Positions 10,411 to 21,811 of a stretch of DNA of 64,000 nucleotides are shown piece by piece (positions within the stretch are counted from its first letter, which is position 1; each line of letters begins with the position of its first letter). The stretch lies in contig NC_133123.1 of NCBI RefSeq assembly GCF_033568475.1, forward strand, positions 6,749,001 to 6,813,000, read 5' to 3'. The position numbers and the translations under genes are program-made. Below the pieces are notes generated by a model. The model saw nothing but the letters and a program-made list of their open reading frames with translations. It did not search any database and had not been told where the DNA came from. Origin of the DNA: Henckelia pumila. Lineage: Eukaryota > Streptophyta > Magnoliopsida > Lamiales > Gesneriaceae.

Positions 10411-11842
10411 ACATTTTTCGCTGCGCATCGAACATAAATACCAACAACCACTTGATTGCAGAATACCAGAAGAGGTCTGGAGTGGCAAAGGAGTAAACCT
10501 TTCTCTCTTGAAAGTGTTTGGTTGTCTCTCATATGTTCATATTGATTTAGCCAGCAGAACGAAACTTGATCCGAAATCAAAGAAGTGTTTTTTATTGGTT
10601 GTGGAGATAAAAATTTTTGTTATCGGTTTTGGGATGACCAAAATCGGAAGATAATTCGCAGCAAAAATTTATATAAAACAGCCACAGGGATTTGAAGTAC
10701 GAGGAAAAGAAAAAATGGTATGCAAACTTCAGAAGAATTTGTACGATCTCAAACAAGCTCCAAGACAGTGGTACAATAAATTTGATGGATTCATGAGCAA
10801 CAATGATTTTCTGAGGTACCAAGCCGATCACTGCTATTATATGAAAATTTTGGCGGTTCTTATATCATACTACTATTATATATAGATGATATGTTGATAG
10901 CAGGATCTCGTATGGAAGAGATTGATAAGCTCAAGAGGGAGTTATCAAAAGAATTTGCTATGAAGGATATGGGTTTTGCAAAGCAAATTCTTGGAATGAG
11001 GATCTTAAGGATCGGGTGAATGGAATCTTGAAGTTATCTCAAGAAGAGTATGTGAAAAAGGTTGTTAGTAGATTTAACATGGATAGAGCTAAAGTTGTGA
11101 GTTATACTTCTTTGGCTAGTCATTTCAAACTAACCAAAGCCCAATCATCATCGACGGAACAGGAGTAGGCTTATATGAACAAAGTTTCTTATGCTTATGA
11201 TGTCGGAAGCCTCATATATGAAATGGTGTGCACAAGACCAGATATAACACATGCAGTGGGAGTTGTGAGCAGGTTTATGAGCAATCCGAGAAAACAAAAC
11301 TGGGAAGCAGTGAAGTGGATTCTCAGGTACTTGAATGGTACTGTTGGTTTATCTTTATGCTTCAGGAGGACTAATCAGGACTTACAAGGATATGTCGATC
11401 TCGACATGGGTGGTAACCTAGACGGCAGGAAGCGTACTACTGGATATGTGTTCATATTGAGTGGTACAACAGTAAGCTGGGTGTCCAAGTTGCAAAAAAT
11501 TGTTGCACTTTCGACTATTGAAGCTAAGTACGTTGCAATAACGGAAGAAAGCAAAGAGATGATTTGGTTGCGATCATTTCTTGAGGAACTGGGCCAGAAG
11601 CTTGAGGATAACATGTTACACTGTGACAGTCAGAGTGCTATTCATTTAGCAAAGAATTCTGTTTCATGCTAGGACAAAGCATATACAAGTTCGGTACCAT
11701 TTCATCAGATCGGTTTTGGAAGATGAAATCTTGATGCTTGAAAAGATTTCTGGAAGTAAAAATCCAGCTGATATGTTAACAAAGACGGTGACTATTAAAA
11801 AACTGAGGTTGTGTTCAACTTTAGTTGGACTGCAAGTATAAG
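10411..11842 (+). pseudogene. Tnt1-like copia pol remnant
   Basis: The first piece (10450-10640) encodes the end of integrase, in frames resembling PEEVWSGK and LKVFGCLSYVHIDLASRTKL. A deletion near 10650 joins it to the reverse transcriptase (KIYIKQPQGFEV, LYDLKQAPRQWYNKF, then LLYIDDMLIAGS near 10880). The frame is restored at 11175-11672 for the RT end and RNase H (TRPDITHAVGVVSRFM, GRKRTTGYVF, ALSTIEAKYVAITEE, HCDSQSAIHLAKN). The RNase H motif reads YVDLDMGG. Several stops and shifts are present. The family resembles tobacco Tnt1 (Tork group). Confidence 0.88.
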
Positions 11843-11917
11843 AGAGAAAGCATGAGCTGCTACATTGACTGTATGAAGCTATGATTGAAATCAAGTCTTC
11901 AAGTAGAGAAAAGATCA

Positions 11918-12349
11918 TGTTAGGTGAGACATCACCTTCTTCGTATTAAATGATGGTAGGCGGTGGTTGAAGGTTGTCTACGGATGAATTAATTTTCACG
12001 CGTAAAGAACGCGTAAAGGAGCTCTATAAATAAAGCTAGCTCATTTCCCTTCTGTTTTAGTATCCCAGAGCAGAGAGCAAAAGAAAAGAAAAAGAGAGTT
12101 TCTTGTTATTTTCTTGTGTCCTATTGTGTGAGTTATAGAAATATATATTTTCTCGATAATACTCGGGGTTTGGGTTGGTAAGTGAAAGTGTATTGTATAC
12201 ACTTGTAATATTTCTTCCGATTATAAATATTTACAGTAGCTTCGTAAACGTAGCCTATATTGAGTGAACCACGTAAATCTTTGGTGTTATTGTTGATTAT
12301 TTTATTCCGTAATTTTTATTATTATGTCACTTCGATATAAATCCTAACA
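11918..12349 (+). repeat. 3' LTR of the Tnt1-like remnant
   Basis: 432 bp, beginning TGTTAGG and ending CCTAACA, a perfect 7-bp inverted pair. A TATA box CTATAAATA lies at about 12023 and a purine-rich leader (GAGCAGAGAGCAAAAG) follows it. It lies about 75 bp after the end of the pol remnant, as expected. The matching 5' LTR is not in the window. Confidence 0.8.
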
Positions 12350-13124
12350 AATAATGTCATAGAATAAGCAAAACCAATATCATTTACAAGTTGTTCATCT
12401 ATATATTATTTAATTTTATTCATTCACGTTTTTATCTTCTTTTGTCAAATGTGGTTGCTGACAGGAAAATTATTATTATTTTTTACTATAGTAAATTGTC
12501 AATATTTTTTTTTAAATTTTGATCAACTAAATTTTTTTATATTTTCGTTTCCATCGATCACCAGAAGATTCATTTTTTTTTTTTCAGAAAATGTTGATTG
12601 AGTGGTGGTTAAAGCACATTTTGGTGTCACATTGTTAAAATTTTTATTGTGCAATGCATGAAACTTGTAAAGTTTGTTTAATTTGATTTGTCTCTGTTTT
12701 TCTATTAAGTTGTTCCTATATGGATTTATTTATCTGCAAAATCAAGAAATCACCGATTTTTTTTTTGCTATGTCAGTTTTAACCGTTGTCTAGATCAGCG
12801 CGCATTTTTCGATGAAAATTGAACATTCCAGTGTTCTGTACCCAAATAACCAAAATTCAAAATTTATTGAATCAAGACTGAAAATTGCAAAAGTATGTAG
12901 CAGTAGACCAAAACAAATAAAAAAAGACAAATTATTGAACCAAAACAATTATTTTCTCATTATTGACAGATCCACATTTTCACACTGAATAGAATCTATC
13001 CTCAGTTAATTGATTATCCCCAGATGTAAACTCCACGTAAAATTTTGTATTCTTGCCCATTATTTTATGTGCTTTATTATCTTCATGAGTCACGTAGAAT
13101 ATGTTATTGATGTGTACATATGTA
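12350..13124. other. Intergenic, AT-rich
   Basis: No gene or clear repeat is seen in these 775 bases. There are short poly-T runs only. Confidence 0.5.
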
Positions 13125-13541
13125 TCTATCTTCTATTATAAAAGTGTGAATAAAAGGTTAAAGTTTTACAATTGTGAAATAACAACTTTGTCCTTTTATT
13201 TATACTATAAGAAAATCATATAAAAATATATAGGGTTATAAAAGTAAAAACAACATTTTAGTTAGGGCATAAACGTAAATCAATATTTATATTATATGTA
13301 AAATTAATTATTATGATAAGGTCAAAATTGACAAAGTGTATATTATATGTAAAATTGATTATTATGATAAGGTCAAAATTGACAAAGTGTGTGCATATTA
13401 TATAAGGATTCAGTTTCAAAAAAAAATAAAAATAGCAAAATACTTTATTTTTTATTTTCTTTATGATAAGGTCAAAATTCAAAGTGTGTGCATATTAGAT
13501 AAGGATTCAGTTTTCAAAAAAATTGAAATACCAAAATACTT

Positions 13542-13584
<43 letters not shown>

Positions 13585-15056
13585 TTGAAATTAAAAAAAG
13601 TTAACTAATTTTCCTCCTCATAAAAGCTAAAACCATTAAAAAAATTATTAGATAGTCTTGCAATTAATTAAGGAATATTAAATATAACAAAATAAATAAG
13701 AATATGCATTTACTCTCAAAATATAAAAAAAAATTGAATTAAAAGATGAAATGTAAACGTTTTTAATTAATGACATTTAAAATTCAATCAAAAATTTCAG
13801 CAACGAGAATATTGAAAGAAAAATGAGATAATTAAAATTTGAAAAACAATAAATTAAAAGAAAAAGAGGATGTCCAACAATTACATCAATCATTAAATAT
13901 ATTGACATACAAGTAATAGAAGACTATACATACCAGAATGTAGTTGGAAACGATGAAATTATTGTTATTTTTGTAACTAAAAATTTTTAGTAATAAAAAA
14001 AATTATGTCCAACGAAAAAAAATAATAACGATATAAAAATGTAAATGATTGATGGAGAAAGACATAATCACAAAAATTCTATTTATATGATGTCTATATT
14101 TATTCTTTCATAGAGAAGTAAAAAACGGATGGTAAATGGAAAAAAAAGTGAGAGAACAAAATTCAAAATATAAAAGGAAAAAATAATTGCGCAATAATTT
14201 AAATTAAGATTTAGAATGCATTATCTATATTACATGTGTTTTTCATAAATCAATAGTCACAAAATAAATAATCAACACATAAGGTAAGAAATTATAAAAT
14301 AAATATTTAATTTAATTAATTTATCTCACTTATTAACAAATAGAAAATAAATAATATTGCTTGAAAGAATACATACATGAGTTAGAAAATAAGACGAATT
14401 CATGATAAAAAACAGACCATAATTGCTCAAGAATAATCAAGAAAATAATATAAAAACTAGCTGTAATAATTGCATAGGTTTCAATATCAACATTGTGACA
14501 AGGTAAAACTACATTAAATACTATATTTATAAGCTTATATGAGTTATCGATAATGTCTTATTCTAAACTGTTATTGTAGATATAAAATAATGATGACCAT
14601 AAATGATAAAAATATTGAAACTCGGGGGTTACATTATTCGAAAATATTGTAAAATTTTTTTATTAGTTGCAATGTTAAAGAATATATATATTGATTCCAT
14701 AACTAAACATGTAATAATTTTTCTTTTAAATATTATATATATTATCGATTATTATAAAATATAGTTTATTTAAAGAATGACAACACTTCAATAAAATGAT
14801 GACATGGATCGGATCTAAACTTAGTCTTGTATTAATCCTACCCCGGAGAGACGAGTTTAGACTCGCCCAAACGTTTTCACAAACAGGTCCGAGCCAAACC
14901 ATAGAAATTTATATTAATAAAGATGATAAGAATATTAATTTTTTCATAAAAAAAATAGTGCATGATAAATAGAAAAAAAATCGTGAAATAGATAAAAAAA
15001 ATTCAACATATAGAGGAAAAAATATTTATTAATAATTTAAATTAAGTTTTAGAACG

Positions 15057-15058
<2 letters not shown>

Positions 15059-15123
<65 letters not shown>
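15059..15123. repeat. (ATT)n microsatellite
   Basis: About 21 ATT units in a row. Confidence 0.95.
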
Positions 15124-15125
<2 letters not shown>

Positions 15126-15829
15126 TACGTAAATCAATACTCGTAAAACAAGTAATTAACACATAAATTAAAACATTACAAAATAAATATTTAATTTTAA
15201 TTTGATTAACATATCTCACTTATTAGCAAATACATAATAAATCATATCGATTCAGAGCATACATACATAAGAAAGAAAATAAAACAAATGCATGGTACCA
15301 AACATAATACTTGCGCAATATTAATCAACCAAATGATGGGAACTCGAGTTAATAATTGATTCTTTCACGGAGAAATAAAAAACCTATGGTAAATATAAAA
15401 AAAAAAGTGAGAGAAAAATTCAAAATATAAAAGGAAAAAATAATTGCGCAATAATTTAAATTAAGGTTTAGAATGCATTATCCATATTACATTTGTTTTC
15501 CATAAATCAATAGTCACAAAATAAATAATCAACACAAAAGATAAGAAATTACAAAATAAATAATTAATTTAATTAACTTATCTCACTTATTAATAAATAC
15601 AGACTAAATAATATTGCTTGAAATCATACATACATGAGTTAGAAAATAAGACGAATTCAAGATACGAAACAAACTATAATTGCTCAAGATTAATCAAGAA
15701 AACAATAGAAAATACTAACTGTAATAATTGCATATGTTTCAATATCAACATTGTGACAAAATAAAACTATATTAAATAATATATTTATAAGCTTACATGA
15801 GTTATTTAATATTGTCTTACTCTAAACTG

Positions 15830-15831
<2 letters not shown>

Positions 15832-15887
<56 letters not shown>
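15832..15887. repeat. (AT)n microsatellite
   Basis: An uninterrupted AT run inside the Helitron-like element. The ORF through it (Tyr-Ile repeats) is an artefact. Confidence 0.95.
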
Positions 15888-15890
<3 letters not shown>

Positions 15891-16799
15891 ATGATGATCA
15901 TAATGATAGAAATATTGAAACTCGGGGGGTTATATTGTTCAAAAATATTGCAAATTTTTTTATTAGTTGCAATGTTAAATATTATATTGATTCAATAACT
16001 AAACATGCAATAGTTTTTCTTTCAAATAGTATATATATTATCAATTATTATAAAATATATTTTATTTAAAGAACGACAACACTTCAATAAAGGAATGATA
16101 ATGGATCGGATCTAAACTTAGCTTTGTATTAAACCCGCCCCGAAGAGACGAGTTTAGACTCACCCAAACGTGTTCACAAATAGGTCCGGATGGGTTTTCG
16201 TGTTTGGCTAGACCCACCATATAAATTTCTATTAATAAAGATGATATGAATATTAACTTTTTCATAGAGAAAAATAATACATGATAAATTGAAAAAAAAA
16301 ATCGTGAAAGAGATAAAAATTCAACATATAGAGAAAAAAATATTTATTAATAATTTAAATTAAGGTTTAGAATGCATTATATATTATTATTATTATATAA
16401 AAATAAATCAATATTCGAGTAAAACAATTAATTAACACATAAATTAGAACATTATAAAATGAATATTTTATTTAATTTGATTAACATATCTCACTTATTA
16501 GCAAATACATAATAAATCATATCGATTCAGAGCATACATACATAAGAAAGAAAATAAAACAAATACATGGTACCAAACATGTCATATTTGCTTAATATTA
16601 ATCAACCAAATGATGGAAACTCGAGTTAATAATTGCATAAGAATCAATATCAATATTGAGCCAAAATAAAACTATATTAAGCATTATATTTATAGGCTAA
16701 CACGAGTTATTGATAATATATTATTTTAAACTGTTAATATATATAGCTATAGAATAACGAATTAACGATGACTGTAAGTGATGAACATTGAAATTGTAA

Positions 16800-17045
16800 G
16801 CTTTTGATAAAGTGATAAGCGATCGGTCCTACAATTGGTATCAGAGCTAAGGTTATGAGTTTGATTTTCATTGATTACAAGGAGTGCAATGAAGATTGTT
16901 GAGTGCAATAATTGTCTTTGCTGGGTAAAACAATAGAATCATGACGCTTGACTGATGTGCGGTTTAAAAGATTTGAGTTGCACTATTACCGCCAGTTATA
17001 ACTTTTGGTAAAGCAGCAAGCGCTCGGTCCTGTATATTGTTACAA
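16800..17045 (+). repeat. Dispersed repeat with GGTATCAGAGC core
   Basis: Contains CGATCGGTCCTACAATTGG then TATCAGAGCTAAGG, and a later GCGCTCGGTCCTGT. Related copies occur near 31335-31585, 39960-40150 and, reversed, 50105-50230. It could be a SINE or a retroelement-leader derivative; the class is not settled. Confidence 0.5.
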
Positions 17046-18049
17046 ATTATTAATAAAATCTTCTTTATTTATAGGACAACATCACTTCAATATATTACAA
17101 GATTTTAGAGACACTAAATAAAAAATATATACATTTATTCTCAAAATGAATAAGACGATTGAAATACAAGAAGAAATGTTAACATTTTAAATCAAAAGCA
17201 TTCAAAATTCAAGCAAAAATTTAGCAACAAAAATTATTGCAATAGTATATTTCGAACAAATTAGCATGAAATTAAAAATAAAAAAACCGTCCAATAACAC
17301 ATTGATTATTAACGATATTGACTTACAAGTAATCGAAGATAATAACACAAGAATGGAGGTTGGAGACAATGAAATTATTTATAGTCTTGCAAAGAATTAT
17401 TTCAGCATGATCCAACAAAAGAATCAAATAATAAAGATTAAAAAATAAAAATAATTGATAGAAAAAACATGATCACAAGAATTATTTTTGAAGAAGATGA
17501 GAAAATTATTTTTTTTAAGAATAAATAATGGATGATAAACGAAAAAATCGTGAAAGAAGAAAAAATGGTTATGTGAAGAAAGAAAAAACGTTGTAATTTA
17601 ATTTAAAATTTAGAATGCATTATATGTATTATTATTTTTTTTCAAAATCAGTAGTGGTAAAATAATTTTTCAACACTATGTATTTTTTGTTATATTTTTT
17701 TATTAAATTTTATTTATTAAATATTTCTTGAAATCAAATTATATATTTTTTTCAATGTCTAATTTATACAAAATTATAGTATTTGTTACAACCATTATTT
17801 ACAATAACGTCTATAAATTCAATTAGATTTGTAATATATAAAATTTTTAAACAAAGATTCTTCATACTCATTTTATAAAAAATGTTGTAAATATCATATT
17901 ACATTGAATTTAATATTTACTAAAATATCATGAAGATTATTAACTAATTGCATGCATGTTTATCTCTTCTCATCTCAACTCATTTATTCAACAATATTTA
18001 TCGATAATAAAAAGTGTCCTCACGTGCAACGCATGTGACTTTTACTAGT

Positions 18050-18909
18050 AATAATAAAATGATATGTGAATTAGTGTCTTGTTCGAGTCAACTTTGAATT
18101 TGGTTGGTATAACTATAATGTGAATGAGTGGCTCTGTTCGAATCAAGTAAAACTTTAGTTGTTATAGCTAGAGAATATTAAAAATTTTGTGACAGAAAAT
18201 CTCAAAACTGTATTTTAGAAGCAATCTCAAACGTCATTCAACTTTGGCCTCGTTAACTTCTCTCATTTAGAAGCGTGTAAATTAGTGCAGCTTCATTTTC
18301 ATCTATACTTTTCCAACTTTTTTCCATTGGAGTGCATATTTGGTGTCGAAAAATGAAGAAATGTAATAAAAAAATGTTGAAGTGACAACGGATATTGTTG
18401 ATTAGTACGATGTCATGTCAACATTATGGTTCTGAAAAAAAAAATAAAATTAGCCAAAATTAGTAAATTAATTAATCTCTTGAGCTGACCGATAACAATA
18501 CAAGACCGAAAATGAAAAATGTGAGAGCTACAAGATCAAAAATATAAGTTTCCCCATATATATAACTGATGCACTTTTGAGGGAACAATATAATTACAAA
18601 GCCATTTTTATATTTCAGATGGTGCATCGTGTTTTAAGTAAATAGAAAGACCATTTACATCTAAATAAGTTTTAAGTAAATGTAATTTGATCGCGATTTA
18701 TAGCAATACAAGGAAAAAAAACCGTACAAATTAAAGCAGTGATAAATTACATATATGCAAACTGAACCCCAAAAGTGCTCATGCATGCAATTCTAATAGA
18801 CCGAAAACAAAACACACATCTTCTTAATAAATCGTCGATATGGATCAGTCGATTAAAACCCCATATAAAATCCAAGCGTAACGAAATACATATAAATTAA
18901 TCAACCATA

Positions 18910-18947
<38 letters not shown>

Positions 18948-19001
18948 AAATCCATAATATATCAAAACTGAAAAAAAATCTTATCCAATCCACTTGTATC
19001 A
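18050..19001. other. Intergenic, downstream of the RALF gene
   Basis: No gene is seen. An interrupted (AT)n run lies at about 18909-18950. The last few hundred bases are the likely 3' flank of the minus-strand RALF gene. Confidence 0.5.
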
Positions 19002-19379
19002 TCAATGGTTATTCCTGGCGCAATGCGTGATCTGAGTGCAACCTCGGCTATACGGATTCGCCTGTTGATGCGAGTTGCAATTGTAGTAAGAATTTCCTCT
19101 CACGTTGCATGGAACATTGTTTCTCTGTAATGCACCATAGCTTATATACCGCGATTGAGCTAAAATTCGTCGACTCTGATCATCGATTTCTTCATCATCT
19201 CCGCCTATGCAATAACCGACATGATCTTCATCACACTTGCGCAATATCCATGCCGGAGTAGTACTGTATTTGTTGAGGTTTTGCATGTCTGATGCTGCTG
19301 GCTCAATTTCCATGATCATGCCTAACATTAATGTGATATAAAATACTAACATCGTACAAGATAAAATATTCTTGTTCAT
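19002..19379 (-). CDS. RALF (rapid alkalinization factor) peptide hormone precursor
   Basis: 125 aa, single exon. Residues 1-30 form a hydrophobic signal peptide (LSCTMLVFYITLMLGMIM). A short propeptide with an acidic stretch (GGDDEEIDD) follows. A dibasic RRIL site at 70-73 is the subtilase (S1P-type) cleavage motif of RALF precursors. The mature peptide would start near A74 and contains YISY at 78-81, the receptor-contact motif of the family, and four cysteines (91, 101, 114, 120) that form two disulfides. Secreted RALFs act on CrRLK1L receptor kinases such as FERONIA to control apoplastic pH and growth. Length and layout are normal and no break is seen. Which member it is cannot be told from the sequence alone. 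Confidence 0.93.
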   Translation of the reverse strand: MNKNILSCTMLVFYITLMLGMIMEIEPAASDMQNLNKYSTTPAWILRKCDEDHVGYCIGGDDEEIDDQSRRILAQSRYISYGALQRNNVPCNVRGNSYYNCNSHQQANPYSRGCTQITHCARNNH

Positions 19380-20637
19380 GGTGAATTAAGAATATTGGTG
19401 GGAAATGTTTTAACAGATATATTGGAATGGTGGGATATGAAGGGTTTTAGGGTTAATGCGAAGAGCTAGGATGGGAGAAAAGTATGACAAAGACCGGTTC
19501 TTGCTCAAATCTCAATGGTTGTGTTACTAAAATTAGGGATGTTTTGTTGGAGGAAATCTTACAAGATAAACTAGCTCGGTGATAAATCTAACGAGTAATT
19601 ATAGTGACTCGTAATAATTAAATATTAATAAGCGATAATTAATCAAGTGCAAAGATTAATTGGTAAATAATCAAGTGATAATGTTTAAGATAGGCAAAAC
19701 ATGTTTAAAGAGATTTTCAGATGGGTTTAAGGAGTTCAAAAATGGGTTCAGAACACTCGAAGTAGCCTGAAGGGTCCCGAGTCTTTGATGGGATCGGAAG
19801 GTAGTTTTATATTTAATGAGAGAAATTGTAAGTTGGTGTAAGCCAATTTTTACATTACAAGGTGTACATCTAGCATTTTTCAAATCTAATTTATATATAT
19901 TATATTCAAATTTACTCACCGGTTCAAGATCCGTACAACCGACCGGTCTTGGTTGGTCCTTTTGACGCTTTGACTGCTAAATCGGTTCATGTGATTGATC
20001 TAGACTGTACCCGTCGTTGCTAGCGAGTTGGACGGCCGATCTGTTCCTATTTTAAAAACAGTAATGCATTAATGTTTGTGCATATGAAATTACCAAAATA
20101 TTAAAAAACCCCATCATATAAAATGTTTAGATAAATTTATGAAATTTATTTCGATTAATTAGATTTTACATATAAAAATATGGCTTTTAACATATATAGT
20201 CTTAAACAAATGACACATCAACTATAGAATTTCATGGAAAAAACAACACTTAATAAAAAAAATATGGTACTTGTCAATATAGGCTCTTAAACAAATGATA
20301 TCAAAATATAGTACTCTTAAACAAATGACATTAACTAAAGAAATTTTTTTGTTTTGTGTGTTTGTCGTTACGTAATTTTGGTCATTTATATGTTGGAAAA
20401 ATAGATTTTGAGTCCATTAAACTTCGAAAAATAATCAAGAATCACTTGCCCAATAAAACTGAAAATTAACTTGAAAATTAGAATCTGCAATTTGATAAGA
20501 TAATTTTGGTAACTAATTTACTCAAAGTCGATTTCAAGTGATTGAGAAATTAATTGTTTAATATTGGGGTTCAAAGCTCATGATGTGACTTTGTCTCACT
20601 TGAAAATTTTTATACTTTTTATTCATATATATATTAT
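19380..20637. other. Intergenic, upstream of RALF and left of the copia element
   Basis: Contains the RALF promoter region (right of 19379). The short minus-strand ORF at 19671-19919 shows no recognisable features. An (AT)-rich stretch at about 20622-20637 is the apparent insertion site of the next element. Confidence 0.5.
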
Positions 20638-20888
20638 TGGAGATTATAAATTAAAATTAGATTGAAAATTATTGTGATGGTGATGTGATGATATTTTAAT
20701 TTTTGATTATGTAATGGATGATATATTTATTTTTGGAAATTTCTCAATTGAGGATCTATAAATAGACCTCAACATTTGTGAAGAAATTACACAAGTTTAG
20801 AGAGAAGATTTTATAAGTGTTTGGTTTGATATATATTTTGAGTTTTAGAGTTTTTAGTTTTTACCATAAATTTTTACTTTTGACAACA
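20638..20888 (+). repeat. 5' LTR of the copia element
   Basis: 251 bp, TGGAGATTATA to GACAACA. TATA box CTATAAATAG at 20756-20765. Confidence 0.93.
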
Positions 20889-20905
20889 CGTTATCAGCAC
20901 GATCG
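20889..20905 (+). other. Primer binding site of the copia element
   Basis: CGTTATCAGCACGATCG directly follows the LTR and is identical to the site in the minus-strand copy at 9575-9591. The tRNA partner is not identified; an internal anticodon-arm primer is possible. Confidence 0.65.
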
Positions 20906-21162
20906 CTCGAAGGTTCTCTATAATTTCCGACGCTCCAAAACACAAAGAGAAGACAAAAATATTTAACAAGTAAGTATATTTATTTTATTGTTTATTTGTT
21001 TGTTGTGTATATATTTAATATATAATATCATGTTATTATCAGACATGATAAAAAAAATAAGTTTTTAAAAACTTGTTATAAATCTTGGGAGGATGTTAAG
21101 ACGACATCCCACACTCCCAGTAAGGGATACGACAAGTATAAAAGCTTCTAAGATTTTTAAAT

Positions 21163-21395
21163 AATAACGTGATATGATTATATATTACTGCTTATATAAT
21201 TCTATTGTGTAATTATATTTGTATAATTTAATGTTATTATATAAGAGGTTGTCTATGACACCGACCTTATAATAACGTGATATGATTATACATTACTGCT
21301 TATATAATTTTATTGTCTAATTATATTTGTATAATTTCATGTTATTATATAAGAGGCTGTCTATGACACTGACCTTATAATAACGTGATATGATA
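21163..21395 (+). repeat. Leader tandem repeat, 108-bp period
   Basis: AATAACGTGATATGAT starts at 21163, 21271 and 21379; each unit includes a variant of GTCTATGACACCGACCTTAT. There are two full units and a partial third. Confidence 0.85.
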
Positions 21396-21606
21396 TATAT
21401 TTTATTGCGTATATTTAATTATGATTATCATTATATGCATCACATGATTATCACAAATTTTTATTCAACACATATTCGATTTTTTCTTACCTCCAACGGT
21501 AACAAACGACTAGTTTTTGCCCTATAAATATGTTTACTCAAACTCATTTTCAATCACACCAAATTCACTCTTTCTCTCAAAATAATTTCTCCTCGATTTT
21601 TCGAAG

Positions 21607-21780
21607 ATGAAGATGATGGCATTTATAAGGGTATTTTTCATAACGACTATGATCATCATGCTCACGAGTCTTGTACTCACCAGCGATTTTTCACCACATA
21701 CTTTTTCTCTATTTGTACACGCACTTGTAATCTTCGTTATTCCATTATTTTATATTGTCGTACTAATAGAAATTAACTAA
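21607..21780 (+). CDS. Small hydrophobic ORF between leader and gag (57 aa)
   Basis: ATG 21607, TAA 21778-21780. The product starts MKMMAFIRVFFITTMIIMLT, then a short polar turn (SDFSPHTF), then a second hydrophobic run (LVIFVIPLFYIVVLI). This gives two potential membrane segments. It ends 31 bases before the gag ATG (21812). The diverged copy at 8736-8900 keeps the frame with no indel over 54 codons. The differences are mostly amino-acid changing, so protein function is not proven. I recognise no family. Confidence 0.45.
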   Translation: MKMMAFIRVFFITTMIIMLTSLVLTSDFSPHTFSLFVHALVIFVIPLFYIVVLIEIN

Positions 21781-21811
21781 TAAAATGCATTGTTATTTTT
21801 TTAGTACCACC

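Larger units (their letters stand above)
13125..18049 (+). mobile_element. Candidate non-autonomous Helitron with iterated internal segments
   Basis: The left end TCTATCTTCTATTATAAAAG and the right end hairpin TCACGTGC-AAC-GCATGTGA (18020-18038), followed 7 bases later by CTAGT (18045-18049), fit the Helitron pattern (5' TC, 3' hairpin and CTRR-type end). There is no Rep/helicase ORF. Inside, a block at about 14100-14930 recurs at 15360-16250, and a block at about 14935-15350 recurs at 16255-16720. A degenerate third copy lies near 17500-17640. Three copies of ATTATGATAAGGTCAAAATT lie at 13310-13480. (AT)n at 13547-13582 and 15835-15887 and (ATT)n at 15059-15123 are embedded. The exact left end is inferred. 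Confidence 0.6.

Noticed and set aside
13258..13608. Overlapping ORFs with repeated peptide blocks on both strands
   Set aside because: Tandem repeats and (AT)n inside a Helitron-like element; no conserved domain.
15797..16069. 90-aa ORF with Tyr-Ile repeats
   Set aside because: Translation of an (AT)n microsatellite.
19671..19919. 82-aa minus ORF next to RALF
   Set aside because: No signal peptide, domain or repeat; composition like the surrounding intergenic DNA.
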